The translations under genes and the position numbers were made by a program. From Cohnella terricola (GTDB lineage: Bacteria > Bacillota > Bacilli > Paenibacillales > Paenibacillaceae): DNA of 64,000 nt. Shown piece by piece: positions 58,008 to 64,000 of the stretch (positions within the stretch are counted from its first letter, which is position 1; each line of letters opens with the position of its first letter). Under the pieces are notes generated by a model, which saw only the letters and a program-made list of their open reading frames with translations, made no database searches and was not told where the DNA came from. The DNA is taken from NCBI RefSeq assembly GCF_007786475.1, contig NZ_VNJJ01000004.1, positions 313,058 to 377,057 of the forward strand, written 5' to 3'.

Positions 58008-59736
58008 GGGAACCCTCCTCCCCGAATTGCGATTCATAGATGCGGCGGTATAACGGATCTTGAGCCAGCAGTTCGCCGTGATCGCCTTGAGCGATCAGGC
58101 GCCCGTCGTCGAGCAGTAGAATGAGATCGGCGTTCAACGTGGAACTGATTTTCTGCGTAATGAGAAACGTTGTGCAGGCCATGCCGGATAGCGCCCGAAG
58201 CAAAGCGGCCTCGGTGCGAACGTCCAATGCGCTCGTGCTGTCGTCAAGCAGCAGAATGGCCGGCTTGCGGACAAGCGCCCGCGCGATGGAGATGCGCTGC
58301 TTCTGCCCGCCGGAAAGATTCACGCCTCGCTGGCCCAGCATCGTGTCGTAGCCCTGCGGAAGCTGGATGATCGTCTCGTGAATCTGCGCAGACTTGGCCG
58401 CTTCGATGATTTGTTCCTCGCTGGCGCCCGGAGCTCCCCAAGCGATATTATCGCGAATCGTACCCGTGAACAGCACGACCTCCTGCGGCACGTAACCGAT
58501 CGAACCGTGAAGCGCCCGGATATTCCATTCCCGGGCGTCCCTCCCGTCGATAAAGATCGTTCCCCCGTCTTCCTCGTATAGGCGAAGAATGAGCTGCATC
58601 AACGATGACTTGCCGGAACCGGTCGCTCCGAGAATGGCTACCGTGTCGCCCGTTCCCGCACGGAAAGAAATATCCTTCAGTACGGGCTCCTCCGTATCCG
58701 GATAATGAAACGTGACGTTCTCGAAGGCAACGCTGCCTTCGCTTACGCGCTCGTCCGTATTCACGGGGGATGACGCTCCCCCATCGCCGGAGCCGTTCTC
58801 CGTAACGAGCGCCTCGTCGATGCGCCGAGCGGAAGCCCGCGCTCGGGAGAACGCCGCGACGAGCATCGATAAAGCCGACAGTGCGCCCGCGGTGCGCAAC
58901 GAATAGTTTACGACAGCGACCACTTCGCCCGTCGATGCGCTCCCGACATGGATTTCAAGCTGCCCGAACCATAACACGGCGATAATCCCCGCGTTCATAA
59001 TGAGCACGATGAACGGCTGCGTGATTTCGGTCAACCTTTGCGCGGATGTGGAGCTTTGCATCAACTCCCCACTGCGGAGGGCGAAGCGCTCGGCCTCCCG
59101 CTCCCTTCGCACGAACGCGCGAATCAGCCGCATGCCAGACAAGTTTTCTTGCATAACTCCGTTAACGGCGTCCAGCCGAAGCTGAACCCTGCTGAACAGC
59201 ACGGCGGCTTTTTTCACGACCCATAGAATGAACAGAACGAGAATCGGCACGGTGAGCAGCAATAAAAAACCAAGCCCGGGATGCACGATCAGGGCCATCA
59301 CGATGCTGCCTATGACGACTAACGGTACGCGCAGCATGAAGCGAAGGCCCATGAACGTCGTATCTTGAACTTGAGTGACGTCGTTCGTTAAACGGGTAAT
59401 CAGTGACGAAGCGGCGAAACGGTTAAAGACCGCGTAGGAATACGCTTGTATTTTGCCGTAAAGGGATTCCCGGATATCGTACCCGACTCCCTGGCTGACG
59501 TGCGCCGCATAGAACGAGCTGAGAATGCCGGCAGCAAATGCCAATATCGTGCCCCCGACCAGAACTCCACCCCATAGTAGCACGACTTCGACGTTTTTCG
59601 GCGCGATGCCGTCGTCGATTATTTTGGAAATCAGCATAGGCTGAATCAATTCGACCGCAAGTTCGACCAACATGAGTAAAATGGCGACGGTGGCGGCTAC
59701 CCCATACTTCGATAACGTACGAAAAACGACTTTCAT
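57988..59736 (-). CDS. ABC exporter half-transporter, first subunit
   Basis: A 582-residue subunit. The membrane domain has six segments starting VAATVAILLMLVELAVELIQ. ATPase: Walker A GATGSGKSS, signature LSGGQKQRISIARALV, but Walker B ILLLDDSTSALD has Asp-Ser in place of Glu-Ala, and the H-loop reads LITQKI with Gln instead of His. These are the marks of a degenerate catalytic site in heterodimeric exporters (known for TM287/288 and BmrC/D types). The start MKVVFRTLSKYG has GGAGG 7 bp upstream; the upstream frame extension is not supported. Confidence 0.92.
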   Translation of the reverse strand: MKVVFRTLSKYGVAATVAILLMLVELAVELIQPMLISKIIDDGIAPKNVEVVLLWGGVLVGGTILAFAAGILSSFYAAHVSQGVGYDIRESLYGKIQAYSYAVFNRFAASSLITRLTNDVTQVQDTTFMGLRFMLRVPLVVIGSIVMALIVHPGLGFLLLLTVPILVLFILWVVKKAAVLFSRVQLRLDAVNGVMQENLSGMRLIRAFVRREREAERFALRSGELMQSSTSAQRLTEITQPFIVLIMNAGIIAVLWFGQLEIHVGSASTGEVVAVVNYSLRTAGALSALSMLVAAFSRARASARRIDEALVTENGSGDGGASSPVNTDERVSEGSVAFENVTFHYPDTEEPVLKDISFRAGTGDTVAILGATGSGKSSLMQLILRLYEEDGGTIFIDGRDAREWNIRALHGSIGYVPQEVVLFTGTIRDNIAWGAPGASEEQIIEAAKSAQIHETIIQLPQGYDTMLGQRGVNLSGGQKQRISIARALVRKPAILLLDDSTSALDVRTEAALLRALSGMACTTFLITQKISSTLNADLILLLDDGRLIAQGDHGELLAQDPLYRRIYESQFGEEGSHAEGAK

Positions 59737-59939
59737 TTTTGTCCTCCGACGGACGATATCGTCCGCTTCAGCATCCCTTATGTCATCATATACATATGAT
59801 CTCCCTTCTATTGTACCTGTTATTTCCTCGGAATGGGAGCACTTCATCGGTCCTTTAGGCGGTCAATCAGGTGGATTCCGTTAAAGGCAAGTGATATGAT
59901 AACAAATGGACATAGTGGACAAGGGGGACTACACTAGAC

Positions 59940-60659
59940 ATGAAATCCGCGAAATCACGCATCACCTTAATCTCGCTGACGATCATGGCGCTTCTGCTGA
60001 TCGCGACGGGATGCGGGGCCAAACCGAACAATAACGGCAACAACAACCAGTCATCGCCGGACCCCACGCCAAGCTCCGTCAACGGCGCGCCACAACAAAC
60101 ACAGGAGGCTTCCCCAATGAACGAAGTAGATACTTCAGGAGACAACCCGATCGTAACGATCGAGATGGACAGCGGCAAAACGATCAAAATCGAGCTTTAT
60201 CCGAAAGTTGCGCCGAACACGGTCAATAACTTCATTTCTCTCGTAAACAAAGGTTTTTACGACGGGACAACCTTTCACCGCGTTATCCCAGGCTTTATGA
60301 TCCAAGGCGGAGACCCGGACGGCAATGGCACGGGCGGTCCCGGTTATTCGATCGCAGGAGAGTTTGCGAATAACGGCTTTGAGAACAATCTAAAACATAC
60401 GCCGGGCGTCATCTCCATGGCCCGCACGAACAACCCGAATAGCGCGGGCTCGCAATTTTTCATCATGGTCGAGGACGCGCCTTTCCTGGACGGCCAGTAT
60501 GCCGCTTTCGGAAAAGTGATCGAGGGGTTGGACGTCGCGAACGAGATCGTAGCCGTTGACCGGAATGCGAGCGATAAGCCGCTTACGCCGCAAGTCATGA
60601 AGAAGGTGACCGTGGACACCCGCGGCGCCTCCGCTCCGGAACCAGAGACGATCAAGTAA
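59940..60659 (+). CDS. Cyclophilin-type peptidyl-prolyl isomerase lipoprotein
   Basis: A 239-residue extracytoplasmic foldase. Signal peptide with lipobox ending GC (LLLIATGC, Cys about 25) and an Asn/Ser/Pro linker. The cyclophilin domain starts at about residue 70: FHRVIPGFMIQGGDPDGNGT (active-site Arg and catalytic block), NNPNSAGSQFFIMVEDAPFL and YAAFGKVIEGLDV. Anchored outside, it probably helps exported proteins fold. GGGGG site is somewhat far (about 12 bp) from ATG. A terminator follows at 60673. Confidence 0.94.
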   Translation: MKSAKSRITLISLTIMALLLIATGCGAKPNNNGNNNQSSPDPTPSSVNGAPQQTQEASPMNEVDTSGDNPIVTIEMDSGKTIKIELYPKVAPNTVNNFISLVNKGFYDGTTFHRVIPGFMIQGGDPDGNGTGGPGYSIAGEFANNGFENNLKHTPGVISMARTNNPNSAGSQFFIMVEDAPFLDGQYAAFGKVIEGLDVANEIVAVDRNASDKPLTPQVMKKVTVDTRGASAPEPETIK

Positions 60660-60672
60660 ATAAGAAAAAAAA

Positions 60673-60713
60673 AAGAAGGAGCCACCCTCGGAAGAGAGGA
60701 GACTCCTTCTTGT
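60673..60713. terminator. Bidirectional terminator
   Basis: AAGAAGGAG / CTCCTTCTT stem with A run on one side and TGTTT on the other, between convergent cyclophilin and stalk-domain genes. Confidence 0.75.
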
Positions 60714-61784
60714 TTATTTAAAATCCGCGAACGGAATTTCGAATTCGGGCATTCCCGCTGCGTAAGGCGTATATTCGTACTGCCCGAAATAGATCACGAC
60801 GCCGTTATGCTTCAGGAAGAAGTCCCGGTCCGGCTCGATCGTCTTAAACGGATTGAGCAAAGCAAGTCCGCGCGCCTTAATCTGGCTGGCGATCTTGGCG
60901 TTAATGATCGAAACGTACTTCGCGTTGCCGCCGGTCACGTCCTTCAGCTTCAACTGGTTGCCCGTTGCCAGATCGAACGTATACGGCACGCGAGCGGTGG
61001 TTCCATGGGCGCCGCCCGTGTAAATGTAATAATCCACGTATAAGCTAAGCTTGCCTTGCTCGTTATAAGTAACTGTATAAGTTCCTTCGAAGGAGACGGG
61101 CCGGACATCATCCCCGTTATCTCCGAGCGCATTGCTTAGCGACTCTCTTGCGATATCGGCGTTCTGTTCCGCTTCCGACTTCAGGAACGCGTTAATTTTC
61201 TTCTGCACGTCCTCTTTGGCGAAGCCCGATAGCTGCGGGTAGTGAATGACCAACGACTTATTTTTCTCTTCTTCCTTGACCGTCGCTGTGGCGATCTTCA
61301 GATCGTTCTCCCGGATCGATTCGATACCGATGACCTTCGTCGCCGAATCGTACTTCACCCCGTAACCCATCCGCTCCAGCAAGAAACGAAACGGAACGTA
61401 CGTCGTGCTGTTCTGAACGATCGCCGGCAATCCGTAGATTTCCTGATCGTTCAGCGTCGCCGTGCCGTCGTCCAGATGGAGTACGAGCTCGCGGTCGCGG
61501 CCGGTGACGGTTACGGTCATCTTTGCTTTATTCCAGTCCGTCGTGAGTCCGATACTATTATTTAAGCTGCGTATAGCGATATAAGTCGTGTTGTCCGTAT
61601 TCAGCGCGGACAGAGTAGAACGGACGCCGTTCACGTCGATCGCTTGATCGATGATCTTATATCCGGCGGAAGCCGCGTTCACTTGTTGAACGGGGTAGAG
61701 CAACGGACCGACGGTTAAAACGGCCGCAGCCGTCAGGGCGATGATTCCTTTGGCGGGTTTCCGTTTCATGCCTGCTACGCTCAT
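60714..61784 (-). CDS. Secreted protein: copper amine oxidase-like stalk domain plus DUF3298/RsiV-type domain
   Basis: A 356-residue secreted protein. A signal peptide (IALTAAAVLTVGPLLYP, cleavage near residue 37) is followed by a stalk domain (DQAIDVNGVRSTLSALNTDN, TTYIAIRSLNNSIGLTTDWN, NSTTYVPFRFLLERMGYGVK), the copper amine oxidase N-terminal fold that many Paenibacillus proteins carry. The C-terminal half (LVIHYPQLSGF, DYYIYTGGAHGTTARVPYTF, FFLKHNGVVIYFGQYEYTPY) is of DUF4163/DUF3298 type as in RsiV. Known RsiV binds lysozyme; here no sigma-factor gene is near, so that role is unlikely. AGAGGAAG 7 bp before ATG. Confidence 0.85.
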   Translation of the reverse strand: MSVAGMKRKPAKGIIALTAAAVLTVGPLLYPVQQVNAASAGYKIIDQAIDVNGVRSTLSALNTDNTTYIAIRSLNNSIGLTTDWNKAKMTVTVTGRDRELVLHLDDGTATLNDQEIYGLPAIVQNSTTYVPFRFLLERMGYGVKYDSATKVIGIESIRENDLKIATATVKEEEKNKSLVIHYPQLSGFAKEDVQKKINAFLKSEAEQNADIARESLSNALGDNGDDVRPVSFEGTYTVTYNEQGKLSLYVDYYIYTGGAHGTTARVPYTFDLATGNQLKLKDVTGGNAKYVSIINAKIASQIKARGLALLNPFKTIEPDRDFFLKHNGVVIYFGQYEYTPYAAGMPEFEIPFADFK

Positions 61785-61911
61785 TAATTATCTTCCTCTC
61801 TCTTTTTATCAAATAGATATCCGCACTGTCGGATAATATTTACCTCTAATAGACGCATAAACTGTCGAAAGAGTTCGCGGTTTTCGCCGGTTTATGCGAA
61901 AAATTTCTCTA

Positions 61912-61940
61912 TTGAATCCCCTTCCAACCTTTTATATGAT
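61912..61940 (+). promoter_or_regulatory. Promoter of the DNA methyltransferase gene
   Basis: TTGAAT (61912-61917), 17-bp spacer, TATGAT (61935-61940), about 50 bp before the methyltransferase start. Confidence 0.6.
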
Positions 61941-61987
61941 GGAGGAACAATATACGGCAGCAAAACGATTAGGTGGGTGGAAATCAA

Positions 61988-62950
61988 TTGTCAGACAACC
62001 CGAGCAACAGATCCGGGAGAAACAGAACGATCACGCTGAACGATTCCGAGAGAAACCTATACGGATCGCGGCTGTTGACGCTGACGGCCCCCGTTCGGGC
62101 GGAGGAGATTCTGGGGCGCACGATTCGCCAGGACTTGTTCGAAGCGATCGATTATTTGCCGGATGCTTTCGTCGACCTGATGTTCGTCGATCCTCCCTAT
62201 AACCTCACGAAAACTTTTAACGGCAACACTTTTAACCAAATGAACAACGGGCGGTATACGGAGTGGCTCGACGCCTGGTTTTCCAGAATCGTCCGCATCC
62301 TCAAGCCCGACGCGACGGTCTATATATGCGGCGATTGGCGCTCAAGCCATTCGATCTTCGAGGTAGCCTCCAAGTATTTGAACATCATCAACCGAATTAC
62401 GTGGGAGCGGGAAAAAGGACGCGGCGCCCTATCCAATTGGAAGAACGCCTCTGAAGATATTTGGCACTGCACGAAATCCGGCGACTACAAATTTTACGTC
62501 GATCGCGTGAAGATGAAGCGGAAAGTCATCGCCCCCTATCGGACGAAAGAAGGGTCGCCCAAGGATTGGGACGACGCCTCCGACGGCAAATTCCGTCTCA
62601 CGTATCCTTCCAACCTGTGGACCGATCTGACGGTGCCGTTCTGGTCGATGCCCGAGAATACAGATCACCCGACGCAGAAGCCGGAGAAGCTGCTCGCCAA
62701 GATCATTCTGGCCAGCTCCGACGAGAATGACGTCGTGTTCGATCCGTTCTGCGGGGCGGGGACGACATCCGTCGTGGCGAAGAAGCTCAACAGGCGGTTC
62801 GCCGGCATCGAGCTCGACGAAACTTACTGCTGCCTCACCGAGAAACGACTTCATCTCGCGGACAGCGACGCCTCGATTCAAGGCTATTCGGAGGGCGTTT
62901 TCTGGGAGCGGAACACTTATCAACACATGAAACGGGTTCGCCGTCCGTAA
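61988..62950 (+). CDS. Orphan DNA methyltransferase (N6-adenine/N4-cytosine, beta class)
   Basis: A 320-residue amino-methyltransferase. Motif IV LMFVDPPYNL precedes motif I (FDPFCGAGTTSVVAKKLNRR), the order of the beta class, as in DpnA/CcrM relatives. The stretch HPTQKPEKLLAKIILASS (motif X/III side) is typical. The TTG start at 61988 is chosen because GGTGG lies 7 bp upstream; a GTG at 61973 has no site. No restriction endonuclease or specificity gene flanks it, so it looks like a solitary methylase that could mark the chromosome for regulation. Target sequence unknown. Confidence 0.88.
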   Translation: MSDNPSNRSGRNRTITLNDSERNLYGSRLLTLTAPVRAEEILGRTIRQDLFEAIDYLPDAFVDLMFVDPPYNLTKTFNGNTFNQMNNGRYTEWLDAWFSRIVRILKPDATVYICGDWRSSHSIFEVASKYLNIINRITWEREKGRGALSNWKNASEDIWHCTKSGDYKFYVDRVKMKRKVIAPYRTKEGSPKDWDDASDGKFRLTYPSNLWTDLTVPFWSMPENTDHPTQKPEKLLAKIILASSDENDVVFDPFCGAGTTSVVAKKLNRRFAGIELDETYCCLTEKRLHLADSDASIQGYSEGVFWERNTYQHMKRVRRP

Positions 62951-62970
62951 GGGACGCAAACCCGTTTATT
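62930..62970 (+). terminator. Terminator after the methyltransferase
   Basis: AACGGGTT-GTCC / GGAC-AACCCGTT with T residues following; it overlaps the last codons. Confidence 0.7.
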
Positions 62971-63096
62971 ATTGGCGATCGATTTGAATTGACACCCGAT
63001 ATCTTCAATGGTATGGTTGGAGCAATATAGGCATTCCGCGGGAACATGCGGGGTGCTTATCTCTATATTCGGCAACCGCGCAAAGGGAGGTTATCC

Positions 63097-63291
63097 ATGA
63101 TCCGTGTCAAGGAATTTTTGGACACCGACAGTTCTTTGGCAGAGAAAAGGGTGAATGAATTTCTCGCCGGGCTCCGAGACGATCAAGTCGTCAATATTTG
63201 TTATAGCTCCATTAGCAAGACTAACCTCAACAACATAAGCGAACAAAGAAGCGCGATACTGGTCGTCTACAAAATAGACCCCGATAAATAA
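63097..63291 (+). CDS. Cse60-like sporulation-associated small protein
   Basis: A 64-residue protein starting MIRVKEFLDTDSSLAEKRVN, with GGGAGG 7 bp upstream. Length and layout (IRVKEF..., VNEFLAGLRDDQVVNICYSS, AILVVYKID ending) match the Bacillus protein Cse60, made in sporulation under sigma-E (known), whose function is unclear. A possible promoter (TTGACA 62988-62993 with TATGGT about 17 bp later) lies upstream and is sigma-A-like. The next small gene follows after 24 bp. Confidence 0.75.
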   Translation: MIRVKEFLDTDSSLAEKRVNEFLAGLRDDQVVNICYSSISKTNLNNISEQRSAILVVYKIDPDK

Positions 63292-63315
63292 TCTCATAGA
63301 AAGGAGTAGCTCGGA

Positions 63316-63492
63316 TTGACAAATCGCGAACACTTGCAGCTCAGGCAAGATTCCGGAGACGTTATGCCGCCCGACCATGCGACGGATCACAGCGCGCGGT
63401 ATGGGGCCTTTTTCAGGTTTCTATCGTTCCTCGGCATCGCTTGCATGGCCGCATTGGCGATCTACTGCCTCGTTTATTTTGCTTGGAAGTAA
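63316..63492 (+). CDS. Small single-pass membrane protein (58 residues)
   Basis: TTG start with AAGGAG 9 bp upstream. It begins MTNREHLQLRQDSGDVMPPD, a hydrophilic head, followed by one membrane segment (FLSFLGIACMAALAIYCLVY) and the ending FAWK. It follows the Cse60-like gene by 24 bp and should be in the same transcript. Family not recognised; the good ribosome site and head-membrane architecture support a real gene. Confidence 0.6.
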   Translation: MTNREHLQLRQDSGDVMPPDHATDHSARYGAFFRFLSFLGIACMAALAIYCLVYFAWK

Positions 63493-63715
63493 GCTGCTGC
63501 AGGTTGGCTGGCGAATAGCGATGATTAACATCTCTAATCTCGCTAGCTGCCCGGTTTTGTTTCGCAATAGCGATGTTTGATATCGTTGTTGGTCGACAAC
63601 TTCTTAATCGACCGCGATTGTGTCGCTTATTACGTTGTTTTGCATCGCTATTGACTGCGCTTGGGTAACGATTTCGAACAATAACGATGAATTCTATTGC
63701 TATTAACTTATTAAC
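63493..63715. other. Non-coding stretch with inverted AATAGCGATG words
   Basis: AATAGCGATG occurs at 63514 and 63566 (52 bp apart), its inverse CATCGCTATT at about 63643, and a variant AATAACGATG at about 63679. CAATAGCGATG and CATCGCTATTG could pair across about 70 nt. It resembles a decayed repeat array. No gene seen. Confidence 0.4.
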
Positions 63716-63777
63716 AAATCCCCCTTGAGAGAACCGTCGGCTATGCCGCGGTGATTCTCGAGGGGGATTTGTTTTTT
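63716..63777. terminator. Strong terminator between convergent genes
   Basis: AAATCCCCCTTGAGA / TTCTCGAGGGGGATTT stem with an inner CCG/CGG hairpin, followed by GTTTTTT on the plus strand; between the small membrane gene and the partial gene at the window edge. Confidence 0.85.
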
Positions 63778-63799
63778 CGACTCTATGATTGGCGTTCCG

Positions 63800-64000
63800 C
63801 TATTTACGCTCGCCTACGACGATCACGCCGCCGTCGCCGACAGCGATAAACCGTTTGCCGTCCCAGACGACGCTGCGCAATTTCTTGAGCGTCGGAGAGG
63901 CGATCTTGGTCCAAGTTTTGCCGTCGGACATATAGATCATGCCGCGGTCCCCAACGGCGGCGACCGCGCCGGAACTGCTGGCCGCAAGCCCGTTGAAGTT
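63800..64000 (-). CDS. C-terminus of a BNR/beta-propeller-like protein (partial)
   Basis: Only the last 66 residues are in the window. Repeats of the type GAVAAVGDRGMIYMSDGKTW and RSVVWDGKRFIAVGDGGVIV are those of beta-propeller proteins with W-x-G-x-x-F-V-A-V-G blades (sialidase-like or photosystem-stability-factor-like). Each blade reads Ala-Val-Gly...Ser-Asp-Gly-x-x-Trp. It stops TAG at 63800-63802. The N-terminal part, and any signal, lies beyond 64000. Confidence 0.75.
   Translation of the reverse strand, partial: NFNGLAASSSGAVAAVGDRGMIYMSDGKTWTKIASPTLKKLRSVVWDGKRFIAVGDGGVIVVGERK

Noticed and set aside
60714..61784. Anti-sigma factor RsiV for the stalk-domain protein
   Set aside because: It has a cleavable signal instead of an N-terminal cytoplasmic anti-sigma region, and no sigma-factor gene is adjacent.
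63514..63689. A seventh 51-bp array
   Set aside because: Only two direct copies, spaced 52 bp, plus inverted copies; too decayed to assign to the family.

Overview
The window is chromosomal DNA from a moderately GC-rich, spore-forming, Gram-positive bacterium of the Paenibacillaceae, most like Cohnella or Paenibacillus. The signs are strong GGAGG ribosome binding sites, an LtaS-type lipoteichoic acid synthase, an S-layer-homology protein, a Cse60-like sporulation protein, Lpl-type sugar permeases, a LexA box of Bacillus type and many lipoproteins. No rRNA, tRNA, prophage or CRISPR array is visible. The only mobile element is one complete IS4-family insertion sequence.

Layout. 0-2.8 kb: an Lpl-type sugar ABC importer (minus strand; its solute-binding lipoprotein runs off the window). 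3.1-4 kb: a small membrane protein and a promoter-to-terminator interval with no gene that may be a non-coding RNA. 4-6.3 kb: a DHA2 drug-efflux pump divergent from its TetR repressor, with two palindromic operators between them. 6.4-11.6 kb: a PAP2 phosphatase, LtaS, an LplT-like transporter and a Fur-controlled FhuF-like ferric reductase. 11.7-13 kb: the IS element, inserted inside a tandem repeat. 13.3-18.8 kb: SLH protein, cold-shock protein, a broken molybdopterin oxidoreductase start, an acyl-CoA dehydrogenase-like flavoprotein and the pseudouridine-catabolic pair psuK-psuG. 18.8-22.4 kb: a TPP-riboswitch-controlled ykoE-ykoD-ykoC ECF importer with an IF-3-like gene as its last member. 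22.5-31.1 kb: an AraC regulator followed by a Ugp-like importer, metallophosphoesterase, a GH109-like Gfo/Idh/MocA protein, a GNAT acetyltransferase and a cytosolic 5'-nucleotidase-type phosphatase. 31.2-34.8 kb: phosphonate-type importer phnD-C-E-E. 35-47 kb: topoisomerase III, a lipoprotein, and two MMPL exporters, one behind a two-component system and one behind a TetR repressor. 48.5-51 kb: a LexA-controlled error-prone polymerase operon and an SRAP/YedK protein. 51-53.3 kb: CstA with its small YbdD partner. 54-64 kb: secreted and envelope proteins, a heterodimeric ABC exporter, cyclophilin lipoprotein, an orphan DNA methyltransferase and sporulation-related small genes.

The most unusual feature is a set of six intergenic tandem arrays (near 2.9, 11.6/13.0, 15.3, 38.7, 43.7 and 53.5 kb). 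Apart from one 52-bp unit, every measured period is exactly 51 bp, although most array sequences are unrelated. Two arrays share the same hairpin core with unrelated linkers, and one is built on a perfect 17-nt dyad. Removing the IS and one target duplication restores an exact 51-bp unit in the interrupted array. The cause and role of a fixed 51-bp period are not explained by any gene here.

Limits: all gene names are by eye from protein motifs and neighbourhood. Promoters and operators are pattern matches only, and no database or folding program was used.
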